64,000 nucleotides of DNA, taken from Budorcas taxicolor (lineage: Eukaryota; Chordata; Mammalia; Artiodactyla; Bovidae). This document shows positions 10,321 to 21,450 of the stretch, piece after piece. Where the stretch lies: NCBI RefSeq assembly GCF_023091745.1, contig NC_068930.1:11554262-11618261 (forward strand). The letters are read 5' to 3'. Made by a program: the position numbers and the translations under genes. Under the pieces are notes generated by a model. It made no database searches. It saw only the letters and a list, made by a program, of their open reading frames with translations, and was not told where the DNA came from. Every line of letters begins with the position of its first letter. The stretch's first letter is position 1.

Positions 10321-11518
10321 TCATCCCATTTAAGCTAGACACTCAATTAACTTTCCATCACCATCTCAAATATTAATGCCTATCTGTACACATTAGGCTT
10401 ATAAATTGACTGGTTCCAGTCCCTTCCATACATGAATACTCCAGAAGTTTGCCATGTTGAGCTTCTTTTGTTGGCTCAGGCAATTCAGCTCAGTTTCCAA
10501 ACTCATTGACCTCACTCATCCAAACAAATACTTCTGTGGTTAGTCAGGCAAAAATGGTAACTAAAAGAATAGTATGTAAAATGTTACAGTTATTATGGGT
10601 CCAAACATTTCTTTTGTGTTATTTAGTTTTCTGATAATTAGAACAGTTTTGCATAATATGCCACATGTTTACTTTTAGGGTATGCCCTTTTCTTCATTAG
10701 CTCCAGAGAGACTGTACAGCTGTTTTATGAATTAATTCAGAAGTCTTTGGATACTGTAGTTCCTAGTATTTTGCCTAATGGATAGCCCTCCTTTTCTGAT
10801 GATTCATTTATATTTTAAAGAATTGATAACTTCAGCTTTAAAATAATACATTGCATTGAATGCAATGCATCCTTATCATTTACAGACACTTCTTTTGCTT
10901 TTAAAACTGTTTAATATATTAATGAACATTTAAAATAAATGTTTCAGTGACTTAGTGCACTAATAACAATCAATAACTATACCTAGTTATTAATAACTGT
11001 TATTAACTTTCACTAAGTGAAAGTTATATGACTAAGTGGAAAGCTATTTATTTTTTAAAGTTTTGTGACAATTAACACAACACAAATGGTACCAACATTT
11101 GTGTACATCCCAGATATTTTTATCCAATATACTTAAAAAGACAATTTAAACTTTATTAACACATGAGAAGTCAGAAAATAGGTCTTAAGTGTCTGCCTAG
11201 ATACCAATCAGCATTCCAATTGCCCTACATGTATCAACCAGATAATACTGTACATACAATGCAGAACAATCAACCACTTAAAAGTGCTATAGCCCAGCAT
11301 ATATAGGAATGATTAAACTGTTATACTTTTTACATAAAAACAAATTTTTATTTCAATACAACATGCCAGTGAGACATTCTAAAACGAACCTCTTGAATTG
11401 AGAGCTAAAGATGAAGATAAATTGAAAAGTACAATGGTAAGATACACCAAATAGTAAATATAAGGGTGTAATTGCAGAGAATCTAGGCCTTTCATGATAC
11501 CATATAAAGTGTTTTGAG
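10321..11518. other. 1.2 kb without a recognised gene or repeat
   Basis: AT-rich sequence with no convincing reading frame. It includes two short near-perfect palindromes, at 10849-10867 and 11004-11026. Part of 11090-11340 could be a decayed repeat or the 3' UTR of a pseudogene, but I cannot assign it. Confidence 0.4.
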
Positions 11519-11628
11519 CTACCCATGTGATGCAGTGGTAAAGAAGCTGCCTCCCAAAGCAAAAAAACTCAAGAGACTCAGGTTCCATCCCTGGCTAGGG
11601 AAGATCCTATTGAGTAGGAAATGGCAGA
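11519..11628 (+). mobile_element. Bov-tA SINE, 5' part only
   Basis: Head GTGATGCAGTGGTAAAGAAG and start of body GAAGATCCTATTGAGTAGG, then cut off where BovB sequence begins. It contains an A-rich insert (AGCAAAAAAACTC) between the A-box and B-box areas. Confidence 0.8.
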
Positions 11629-12472
11629 AAGTGAAGCAGGACTAAAGAGTCTCTTGATGAGTGTGAAAGTGAAAGTGAAGTTGTTCACTCCCCAGTCGTG
11701 TCTGACTCTCTGCGACCCCATGGACTGTAGCTTACCAGTCTCCTCTGTCCGTGGGATTCTCCAGGCAAGAGTACTGGAGTGGGTTGCCATTTGGAGCAGT
11801 GAAAAATTTGTCTTAAAACTGAACATTCAAAAAACTAAGAACATGGTATCTGGTTCCATCACTTCATTGCAAATAGAATGGGAAAAAGTGGAAGCAGTGA
11901 CAGATTTTCTTTTCTTGGGTTCCAAAATCACTGCAGACCATGACTGCAGCCATGAAATTAAAAGGTGGTTTCTCCTGGGAAGGAAAACTATGACAAACCT
12001 TGATATCATATTAAAAAGCCAACAAAGGTCAAAGTGATGGTTTTTCCAGTAGTCATGTATGGATGTGAGAGTTGAACTATAAAGAAAGCTGAGAGCCAAA
12101 GAATTGAGGCTTTTTGAATTGTGGTCCTGGAGAAGACTTTTGAGAGTCCCTTGGATAGCAAAGAGATTAAACCAGTTAATCCCAAAGGAAATCAACACTG
12201 ACTATTCATTGGAAGGACTGATGCTGACATTCCAACACTTTGGCTATCTGATACGAAGAGCTGACTCATTGGAAGAGACCTTGATGTTGGAAAAGATAGA
12301 AGGCCAAAGAGAAGGGGTGGCAGAGGATAAGGTGGTTATATAGCATCACAGACTCAATAGATATAAATCTGAGCAAACTCCAGGAAATAGTGAAGGAGAG
12401 AGGAGCCTGGTGTGCTGCAGTCCATGGGGTCACAGAGAGTCAGATATGACTTAGTGACTGAACAACAACAAG
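11629..12472 (+). mobile_element. BovB LINE, 3' third, with a nested Bov-A
   Basis: Starts in the RT C-terminal region (GACTAAAGAGTCTCTTGATG) and is interrupted at 11663-11792 by an antisense Bov-A. It resumes with CTGAACATTCAAAAAACTAA and continues to the terminus GACTGAACAACAACAAG. Frameshifts and stops break the frame; the longest remaining peptide begins within the SINE. Only 90 bp separate it from an oppositely oriented BovB tail at 12560. Confidence 0.92.
11663..11792 (-). mobile_element. Bov-A monomer nested in BovB
   Basis: A single antisense Bov-A unit: CAGTCGTGTCTGACTCTCTG, then GACCCCATGGACTGTAGC, then AGTACTGGAGTGGGTTGCC. It has no tRNA head or second monomer. BovB sequence continues on both sides. 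Confidence 0.85.
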
Positions 12473-12559
12473 TCTTTTGCTACAAACACCAACAATTTTG
12501 TTGAATTCTTGATCTGCATATCAACACATCAAATTGATTCTGGATTTATTAGGTAGCTA
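12473..12559. other. Spacer between opposed BovB tails
   Basis: An 87-bp non-BovB spacer forming the centre of an imperfect inverted repeat of about 0.85 kb per arm. Confidence 0.7.
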
Positions 12560-13415
12560 TAGGCTTCTGTTGTTCTTCAGTCACAATCCATGTTCAACAA
12601 CATGGACTGCAGCACACCAGGCTTCTCTGTCCTTCACCACCTCCTGGAGTTTGTTCAGACTCAAAGTCCAGTTGCTCAACTCAATGTCCATTGAGTCGCT
12701 GATGCCATCCAACCATCTCATCCTCTGCGGTCCTCTTCTCTTCCTGCCTTCAATCTTTCCCAGCACTGGAGTCTTTCCTGTGAGTCAGTTCTTCACATCA
12801 GGTGGCAAAAATATTGGAGCTTCAGCTTCAGCATCAATTCTTCCAATGAATATTCAGGGTTTATTTCCTTTAGAACTGATTGGTTTGGTCTACTTGCTGT
12901 CCAAGGGACAGTCTTCAACGCCATAGTTCAAAGACATCGATGCTTTGGCCCTCAGCCTTTTTTATTGTCATCTCTCACATGTATTCATGACTACTAGAAA
13001 AACAATACCTTTGACTATATGGACAATTGTAGGCAAAGTAATGCCTGCTTTTTAATACACTGTCTAGATTTGTCATTGCTTTTCTTTCAAGGAGCAAGCA
13101 TCTTTTAATTTCATGGCTGCAGTCACTGTCCACAGTGATTCTGGAACCCCCCAAAATAAAGTCTGTTACTGTTTCCATTGTTTCCCCATCTATTTGCCAT
13201 GAAGTGATGGGAATGGATGTCATGATCTTAGTTTTTTGAATGTTGAGTTTTAAACCAGCTTTTTCACTCTCCTCTTTCACCTTCATCAAGAAGCTCTTTA
13301 GTTCCTCGTCACTTTCTACCATAAGGATGATGTTATCTGCATATCTGAGGTTATTGATATTTCTCTCCTCAATTTTGATTTCAGCTTGTGCTATATCCAG
13401 CCTGGTTATAGGTAA
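12560..13415 (-). mobile_element. BovB LINE, 3' third, antisense
   Basis: The 3' end is at left (CTTCAGTCACAATCCATGTT). It runs through the RT C-terminal region to about 13415. A degraded 151-aa minus-strand frame (12975-13430) keeps NNLRYADNIILMVES, so the YADD catalytic motif has become YADN. That change, plus frameshifts, shows it is long dead. It faces the 11629-12472 copy tail to tail. Confidence 0.92.
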
Positions 13416-14284
13416 TGGATGCCATGTCATTAAGGAATTTCATTTTAGGATATTTCAATACAGAGACTTGTGATATATACTTCAAAATCAGCACAGGGTG
13501 AAATAAGAAGACACAGCCCAGATGTTATTAAATGGCAGAGAATTTGGAAAGCCATGTGGACATGTACTTATAGACTAAGATAGTTCAATAAGGACGTGAG
13601 AAAAATGGGTGAAGGGAAAGCCAAACAGTGGTTAAGTGAAACCATCCCTGTAAGTAAATATGACTTCACCTCTGTGACTTTCTAAGAGAGATTTGTGGTC
13701 ATCAGAAAGATGAGGCAACACAGGAGTGAGACAAGGGTCCAAACATGTGTGAGGCGGTAAATTCCTTCATAGATCTAGACTTTTTAAAGTCAGATTGGGT
13801 ATGGTGGTAGTTAAGATATGTGATAAGTGGATATTCTAGGGGATAGTCTCTGTTTCTGAACAAGTACTGATTGTTTGAATGAAAATCTCTACAAGTTTTT
13901 GAAATCACTTGTGTTGAAAACAATTGGTCTCTTTTTCCTGTTTCCTTTGACTTATATTAATATTTTTATTAGGTCTGGAATTTTTTTTAAATTTTGTTTT
14001 GTTTTTAAAATTGTGATCTGGACATTTTTTATGAACTCTTGCCATTTCTGTGTGGTTGAAAAGAATAGGATTTGAGTTGCAAGGGTAGAATGTTCTACAC
14101 ATGTCCTTGCTTAGTGGGTAATTACAGACTGGATTCATCTAATCCCACCACCATGGTTACAGGTGAATCTTTTCCATTATGTTTTTAGAGGCTCCATCCT
14201 ATTTGATTCAGTTGAATACTGATTAGCTAGGCTGGGGAAAGAACAACCTAAAAGATTAGAATGAATAATTTCCAACCCTCCCAT
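13416..14284. other. 0.87 kb without a recognised feature
   Basis: No gene, SINE or LINE recognised. Only short frames occur. It contains T-rich tracts at 13980-14025. Confidence 0.4.
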
Positions 14285-14505
14285 GGAGAGATCAGTGGTT
14301 GCCAAGGGCTGGAGAGAGATGAGGTACAGTGATGGTTAGTGGGTGTGGGATCTCTTTTTTTGGTGATAAAAATATTTTAAAACTAGATGTAATGAGGTTG
14401 CTGAAGTATCAGTTAAAACCACTGAATTGTACACTTTAAAATGATGCATTTTATGGCTTTTGAATTATATCCCAATAAAGCTGTATTAAAAAAATGTGCT
14501 GTGTG
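14285..14505 (+). mobile_element. L1M 3' UTR end, sense
   Basis: Contains CAGTGGTTGCCAAGGGCTGG (14302) and then ACTGAATTGTACACTTTAAA. It ends with CCAATAAAGCTGTATT and a short A run. This is the standard 3' end of L1MA/MB-type elements. Confidence 0.75.
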
Positions 14506-14629
14506 ATTAAAAATAAAGCTGAAGTGTTTGTATTAATATTAGAAGATGTCTATTTCAGAGCAAAGAATATTGCCAGGCATAAAAAGATAATTTTATTTTT
14601 TTTAAAGCTGTCATTTTATTAAGAGGATA

Positions 14630-15760
14630 TAATAAACAATTATTTTTCTAATAAAAGAGCTTAAAAATAAGTGAAGGAAAACTGTTTGAACTACAAAGAG
14701 AAGTATAGAAAATTGCAAACATTGTCAGAGATTTCAGTCCCTTCTATTCAGTAATTTATAGAAGTAGATAAAACATCAGTGATGATACTGAATATTTGAA
14801 AAACAAAATCAACCAAATAGACCTAGTTAATATTTATAGATTACTCCACTCAGCTGGAGAACACACATTTTCTTTGAAGTACACATAGAACAATTGCCAG
14901 GGTAGACAATATTCTGGGCCATAAAACAAATCTCAGATTTAAAAGGATCCATATCATACCATATATGTCTTCAGCGCACAAAGGAATAAAATTAGAACTC
15001 AATAACAAGAAGATAAATTTCAAAGAAAAAGTTTTGGAAGCTAAGTAATACTTGGTAAGGAAGAAATTAAAAGAGAAATAAGAAAATATTTTTTATCAGA
15101 ATGAAAAGGAAAACAGAAAATATAAAAATTTCTGGACTAAAGTGAAAGTAATACTTAGGAAAAAAATTATAGCCTACATATCTTTGCTAAAAAGAATAAA
15201 AGTTTCAAGTTAATGACATTTGCTTTAACCTTAGAAAAGAAGAGCAAGTAAAACATGGAGGGAATAGAAGGAAGGAAATAATATGAATAAGAATATAAAC
15301 CAATAAAATAGAACAGAACACAACAGAGAAAATTAAGTATAATAAAAAACTGGACTGATTAGTCTCTACATAAACTGATGCGGAAAATAGCAGGAGGACA
15401 CAAGTGAGCATTATAAAGAAGAAAAAAAAGAGGTCACAGATACTATGGAGTTGCCAGAAAACAAATGAATAAGAGATCATTATGAATAAATTTATACTAA
15501 TAAATAAATTAAAGACAGATTAAATGGACCAATTTTTTAAAAACATACAAAAACCCACAACACATTTAAGCAAGAAATATTTACCTTGTATCCTCCTATA
15601 TCTGACAAAGAAATTGAATATGTAGCAAAAATAAAACTTCCTAGAAAGAAAGCTCAGGTCTAGGTGTCTTTAAAAATATGGCAAAATCTACTAAACTTTT
15701 AAGAAAGAAATGATACTAATTCCCACAAATTCTTCCAGAAAATTAAAGACAATGAAGTAT
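14630..15760 (+). mobile_element. Old L1 ORF2 endonuclease/RT region, sense
   Basis: Follows L1 ORF2 in order: ATTTATAGATTACTCCACTC, then ATTCTGGGCCATAAAACAAA (14911), then AGAAGATAAATTTCAAAGAA. It is heavily decayed, A-rich and without an open frame. Confidence 0.6.
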
Positions 15761-15954
15761 TTACTAATTTGTCCTATGGGGTCAACATATCGCAGATCCT
15801 TAGGGACAGAAATGTCACAGAAACATAGATATTAAAATTTTAAACATGGTATTAACTAATTTAAATTAAATTTAATGTGTGTGCATCAAATAAAAATGAT
15901 AACTTATTTGAATTAAACCCTCCAATTAAAAGATAGATTTTGACAGAATGAATT

Positions 15955-16805
15955 TAAAAAGGAGAGACTTACTTTAGATCCAAAGACACAAATAGATCAG
16001 AAGTGAAAGGATGAAAGCAGATAGTCTAAGCAAATAGCAATCAAAAGAAAGCAGGGAATGACAATATTAACATCAGATGAGTTAGACTTTAAATTTTAAA
16101 AAAGTTGTAAAAGACAAAGACATTGTATATTAAAAAAAGGTTCACTACAGCAAGAAGATACAACAGTTATAAACTTTTACACACTATAAAATATGCAAAG
16201 AAAAAAAAACTAGGTATTGAAGGAATTAATAGTTTTATGGTAAGAGTTGGAGACTTCAATATTGCACTTTCAATAATATAAGATTGAATAATGTAAGATG
16301 TAACAATGTAAGGGAAAGACTGAAGGCAGGAGGAGAAGGGGACAACAGAGGATGAGATGGTTGGATGGCATCACCGACTCCACAGACATGCATTTGAGCA
16401 AGCTCTGGGAGTTGGTGATGGACAGGGCCTGGCATGCTGCAGTCCATGGGTTGCAAAGAGTCAGACATGACTGAGCAATTGAACTGAATAATATATAGAA
16501 AACTCAGATAGAAGAAAAATAAGAAAGTAGGGGACTCAACACCATAAATCAACTAACTCAGACATATTCAGGACACTTTGCCCCAAACAGCATCATAAAC
16601 ATTCTTCTCAAATGATGAACATAGACTATTTTCCAGGAGAGATCATATGTTAGGCTAAAAACACACACAAAATAGATATCATACAAAGGAAGTATCTTCT
16701 CCAACCATAATGGAATGAAGTTAGAAATCAATAGAAAAATAAAACTGGAAATTGCTTAAAACCGGAATAATAGCATTCACAGTAATGAAGCAAGCAAATC
16801 TCTTC
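15955..16805 (+). mobile_element. Old L1 ORF2 endonuclease region, sense, split by a BovB tail
   Basis: AGCAAGAAGATACAACAGTT (16147) and GTTGGAGACTTCAATATTGC (16245) match the L1 endonuclease-coding region. After a BovB tail at 16313-16490 the same L1 resumes, with ACAGCATCATAAACATTCTT and CCAACCATAATGGAATGAAG. It overlaps in element coordinates with 14630-15760, so there are probably two L1 copies. Confidence 0.55.
16313..16490 (+). mobile_element. BovB tail (short)
   Basis: The last ~180 bp of BovB, from AAGACTGAAGGCAGGAGGAG to GACTGAGCAATTGAACTGAA. It is embedded in an old L1 whose sequence flanks it on both sides. Confidence 0.88.
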
Positions 16806-17310
16806 TATTTAACAAAAATTTGTGTCCATTTGAAACATGGGATTGGGTTATGTTCTTTGTATTTGGGAAAGAATAACGCTCAAATTTCTCCAATGGGTGC
16901 AGTCACCATGGTGAATTGACTTGGAACATAAATGTTATGTAAAGAATAAAGTAATTAACTGTGAGTTAAAAAAATGACGTCATCATAGTCCAAGATCTCA
17001 GTTGCTACAATATAGAACAATGTTATATTTCTTCTGGATAACTCCAGATACAAGGATTAGCAGTTAGAGAGGCAAATTTTAATATATAAATATTTCCCTC
17101 AACACACTAAAATGGAAAAATGAGTTTCCTTAAGAAGCATCCTCATCTGGATGGTGTTTTATAGCCATTGAATGGCATAATAGAGGATATCCTAGAATTT
17201 GGGGCTTTTGGTCAGTAATTTTTAAGATCTCATCATACTCAATAAAATAAAAGAAAGAACAAGTTACTTCCTCAATCAAACAAAATTATTTAAATATGCC
17301 TATATATATA

Positions 17311-17512
17311 GGCTTCCCTGGTGGCTCAGTGGTGAAAAATCGCCTGCCAATACAGGAGGCACGGGTTCGATCCCTGGGTTGGAAGATCCCCTGGGAAGGA
17401 AACGGCAACCCACTCCAGTGTTCTTGCCTGGGAAATCCCATGCACAGAGGAGCTAGGAGGGCTACAGTCCATGGGGTTGCAAAAGAGTCAGACATGACTT
17501 AGCAACTAAAGA
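17311..17512 (+). mobile_element. Bov-tA SINE, near consensus
   Basis: One of the best-preserved copies. The RNA polymerase III promoter parts are visible as TGGCTCAGTGGTG (A-box area) and GGTTCGATCCC (B box). The body carries a CCCACTCCAGTGTTCTTGCC block and the terminus is CATGACTTAGCAACTAAAG. Confidence 0.95.
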
Positions 17513-17527
17513 ACAATTATATATACA

Positions 17528-17804
17528 TGCTGCTGCTGCTGCTAAGTCGCTTCAGTCCTGTCTGACTCTGTGCAACCCCATAGATGGCAGCCCACCAGGC
17601 TCCCCCGTCCCTGGGATTCTCCAGGCAAGAACACCAGAGTAGGTTGCCATTTCCTTCTCCAGTGCATGAAAGTGAAAAGTGAAAGTGAAGTCGCTCAGTT
17701 GTGTCCGACTCTTCACGACCCCATGGACTGCAGCCCACCAGGCTCCCCCGTCCATGGGATTTTCCAGGCAGGAGTACTGGAGTGGGGTGCCATTGCCTTC
17801 TCCA

Positions 17805-17805
<1 letters not shown>
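17528..17805 (-). mobile_element. Bov-A2 SINE (dimeric), antisense
   Basis: Begins with the complement of a GCA tail (GCTGCTGCTGCTGCTAAG). Two Bov-A monomers follow, joined by a linker rich in GTGAAAGTGAAGT (about 17667-17692). It lies 16 bp from an oppositely oriented Bov-tA and abuts a dinucleotide repeat. Confidence 0.94.
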
Positions 17806-17845
<40 letters not shown>

Positions 17846-17846
17846 A
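17805..17846. repeat. (AC)n(AT)n microsatellite
   Basis: A pure AC run switches to a pure AT run of similar length, at the 5' side of the antisense Bov-A2. It is likely length-polymorphic. Confidence 0.97.
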
Positions 17847-17849
17847 TTA

Positions 17850-20100
17850 TATGTAAGAAGACAGTAATGGATGATAGAAGAAATATAAATATTGACCTAG
17901 TTTATTGACTGCTTACTACTAATCCAGGAGTCATGCATAACTTCAGCTGATCCCCACAGATACCATGCTGTAAACAGGGGGTGGGACATATATACTGGTT
18001 GGCCTAAGCCTGTTTTTCCTGTGTAATTACTAGTAACATTCCTTTCACTCTAAAAGAGAGCTCCGATTTGAATGACAAATTATATGATCTAGTTTACCTC
18101 TAGGTAACTGCAAGCTAGGTGGGCCTTTCTTTATTTTTCCCACCTCTCCTCCTTGTTCCTTACTCTCTTATTAAAGAAGTTAGTTTAATGGGATAACAAT
18201 AGTTAATGCTGAATAGAAATTCAGTGGATTTAGGGCAATGAAGTGAGTTTTTTGGTAGTGATAATGATTTCATATCTAAGGAAAATCAAAATGACACATT
18301 GTTTGTTAATTTTAGCCAAAATTCCATCTCATTCAGTGAAAAAAGAGAAAATAACTGCCTATATTAATTATGGAACTGTATTGTTTGTTCAAGAAGTATC
18401 AGAAAAGTGAAAGTAGAGGCAGTCAAGAAAAATTTCAAAGCCCAGATGTCAACGGCTACCATATGAAATATGAAAATGAGAAATCAATAGCGTGCATTAA
18501 AGCAGTAGAATAGCAAATGGGACAAAGTGAAGGCCACTTCTGAAACTTTATACGAGAGAATGGACTGATTTTGGAATTATTAGTGGATTCAACAAACTGG
18601 AGTGGACGTTTAGCATATTCCAGAAAGCGTGATAGGAAATGAGACATGGGAAGCTGACAGAGTCATGGTCCAGGCTTCAAGAAGCTTATGGCCCAAAGAT
18701 ATAAGACAGCTTATTACGTGATGTGATAGTTGTTTAATGGAGGCAAGAGAAGCTAAGAGTTCAAGAAAAACTGTGATCAACTAACATGATGAGAAATGTC
18801 ATTACAATTGTTATCCTGGTATTATTACATGTAAAAGATGATCTGCTACGGGCCAGACTTCACATGCACCATTTCAAGGATTTCTTCTGACAGTGGTGTA
18901 ATGTGGGTATCTAGTATTACTTCATTTTACATATTAGAAGACTGAATTTTAGGAATTTAAAATTACTCATACCAAAGGTCACAAGTACTAAGTAACTGAT
19001 TTTGAAGACCAAGGATAAGAGGAGATAAGAATTTCCTGCTTTACACTCTTGACTTGGCTAGGTGTTGGGAGGAAAGCAAGAAGGAAGTTTGGTTAAACTT
19101 GTGTTAGCGACAAGTAAAGCAAATATATGATCTAAGGACACTCCACAAGTCTCTTAGCCCCACATATGTTAAGATTTAATGTTCTCTTTTTCAGACATTT
19201 GAGCATTTCAGTTTGTTTGTTTTTTGGTTTTTTTCTGTCCATTAAACTAATGCAAAACAAGTACATTCCAGCTTTGGTAATATAGTCAGATTTATGCATA
19301 TTTTACTATTGTCTCTAACACGGTGTACAGAAGCCACAGAGGCCACATTTATTTCACAGGGGATGTGGAGTTTGTGCTAGAGGGTCACCAGATAGAAAGC
19401 AACACTTTTTAAAAAGGGAGCGGCCCGATCTCTTCTCACCAGGGATTTCTGGGGAGGGGCTACGGAACTCTTACACTTATCTGCATCTCTGCTTCTGCCT
19501 AGGAGCCCCTGGGAGAACTCTAGCAACCCACTTCTTGCTTAATTGCATGTGTTCAGAGACATTCACAAATTGTTCAAAAGGGATAAAAAACGAAACCGAA
19601 CTTTACATAACTGAAACAAGAACTGTGTTGCCGCACATTTAGTGTTCATTTCCCAAGATTCTGAGAAAAGCAAAGTAAAAATGAAGGAAGAACATGCTAT
19701 TTAATGCAATTTGACTTTTATTTCAGTAGCACTGCAGGAAGCCTAAGTCACAGGGAGGCTTTTGTGTATTCTGTAAAGGTAACCCACCTCCATTTGCAAA
19801 TGACTTTGCTGTGACTGATATGCAGAGACGGCTGACATCAGTAGCCAGTCCATCAGTGGGTGCAGTGAGCTGTTTTAACACTGTTGCGCTGAATAACTAA
19901 TCACAATAGAATTTCTGAATAACTCGGTTCAGATGGCCCATGCTAACAGCTACAAAGAAACAGTTACTAATAGGAAGAAACTAACCATCATCTCAATCAA
20001 AACAATAACAAATGCTGATACGAACAAGAGGAGCCATCACCAGACATTTCAGAGATTTTGCCCATTGTGCCGTTCTTGAGGCTGTTGATAATACAGCTAT
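17850..20100. other. Repeat-poor segment, no gene seen
   Basis: Mostly single-copy-looking DNA with one antisense MIR (18830-18985). No exon-like frame is recognised. The part at 19720-19960 (for example ATGACTTTGCTGTGACTG and the run before AACTCGGTTC) is less AT-rich than its surroundings and could be a conserved non-coding element. Only cross-species alignment would tell. Confidence 0.4.
18830..18985 (-). mobile_element. MIR SINE, antisense
   Basis: Diverged MIR reverse complement: ATTTTACATATTAGAAGACT, then AGGTCACAAGTACTAAGTAA, in the usual order. Confidence 0.6.
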
Positions 20101-20102
20101 TA

Positions 20103-20577
20103 ATTCAATTCAGTTCAGTTCAGTCGCTCAGTTGTGTCCGACTCTTTGCAACCCCATGAATTGCAGCACGCCAGGCCTCCCTGTCCATCACCAACTCCTG
20201 GAGTTCACTCAGACTCACGTCCATCGACTCAGTGATGCCATCCAGACATCTCATCCTCTGTCATCCCCTTCTCCTCCTGCCCCCAATCCCTCCCAGCATC
20301 AGAGTCTTTTCCAATGAGTCAACTCTTCTCATGAGGTGGCCAAAGTACTGGAGCTTCAGCTTCAGCATCATTCCTTCCAAAGAAATCCCAGGGTTGATCT
20401 CCTTCAGAATGGACTGGTTGGATCTCCTTGCAGTCCAAGGGACTCTCAAGAGTCTTCTCCAACACCACAGTTCAAAAGCATCAATTCTTCAGCGCTCAGC
20501 CTTCTTCACAGTCCAACTCTCACATCCATAACATGACCACAGGAAAAACCATAGCCTTGACTAGATGGACCTTAGTC
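20103..20577 (-). mobile_element. BovB LINE, 3' tail, antisense
   Basis: Starts with the GTTCA-repeat tail complement (TTCAGTTCAGTTCAGTCGC) and ends in the VVMYGCESW-coding area (CCATAACATGACCACAGG). It belongs to the younger subfamily type seen in the 50-60 kb cluster (AGAAATCCCAGGGTTGATCT). 5'-truncated, no intact frame. Confidence 0.93.
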
Positions 20578-21235
20578 GATATCTTGTCTCCCGATAGTTG
20601 CTCTCCCTTGATATACGTTTACCTATTAGTTCACATAATCTCATATTATGAGCTTTAGGAACTCCCTTTTTGAGTAAGAAAAAGATTTAGGATAAGTAAT
20701 CTGATCTTAATCTTAAAAACAAACCAACAACAAAATAATTGTCCCCAAACTTCTTTTTGCTTGAGGTGATGGATACAACACAAACTTCTCTCCAGCTTCT
20801 GTGCCTTCAGCCCTAACAAGGAAGCGTGGTGCTTCTGAGTACATCAGCTTCCCCTGGGAACCCAAGAAATGCACCTTCAGGGACTCCACTTTGGGTGTAC
20901 TTAGTCAAAACACTGAGGATGTTTCTGCATTACAGAGATCTCCAGTTTATTCTGACATACATCCAAGTCTGAGAACCACTACTGCTACATAAGGCATACT
21001 GGAGAAAAGCTATGATGATCTGCCGCTCATGAGAATTTACGGGCAGGTTTTAAAATATAACACCTATATCGATATAATATCTGCCTACCTGCCCTTGCCT
21101 CTAAAAATAAGATACTGCTTTTTTTCCCTTAAGTGGATTGAGAAATGGAAGGGAAGCGTGAATGAAACTTGCATTTATTCAATGTCTGGTATGTATCCAA
21201 ATCTGTCCTAAGGCTTTCCACTTTAAGATCTTTGT
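20578..21235. other. 0.66 kb without a recognised feature
   Basis: No gene or repeat recognised. Open frames are short and unsupported. Confidence 0.4.
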
Positions 21236-21450
21236 GCATGTGTGTGCTCAGTCACCCAGTTATGTCCAAATCTTTGTGACTCCATGGACTGTAGCCCGCC
21301 AGACTCTTCTGTTCATGAATTTTCTAGGAAAGAATATTGGTGGGGCTTGCCATTTCCTACTCCAGGGTATCTTCCTGACCCAAGGATTGAACTTATATCT
21401 CTTGTGTTTCCTGCATTGTCAGGGAGATTCTTTATCACTGTGCCAAAATC
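21236..21450 (-). mobile_element. Bov-tA SINE, antisense, worn
   Basis: Body GTGACTCCATGGACTGTAGC and head complement TTCTTTATCACTGTGCC. Several substitutions; the outer 5' end is lost. Confidence 0.85.

Noticed and set aside
16975..16982. A second TGACGTCA site as a regulatory element
   Set aside because: It lies in AT-rich, CpG-poor sequence beside old L1 remains with no supporting context; an isolated 8-mer is weak evidence.
17311..17512. tRNA genes, from the A-box and B-box sequences found here and at many other sites
   Set aside because: All lie in the heads of Bov-tA or CHR SINEs, which keep pol III promoter boxes but not a tRNA fold.
17528..17846. CRISPR-like or clustered direct repeats
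   Set aside because: The repeated blocks are the two Bov-A monomers plus a microsatellite; spacing and context are those of a mammalian SINE.
17517..17908. Overlapping ~100-aa frames rich in recurring GNGNLLWCSCLENP-like peptides
   Set aside because: These are translations of Bov-A/Bov-tA SINE bodies in various frames and recur wherever those SINEs do.
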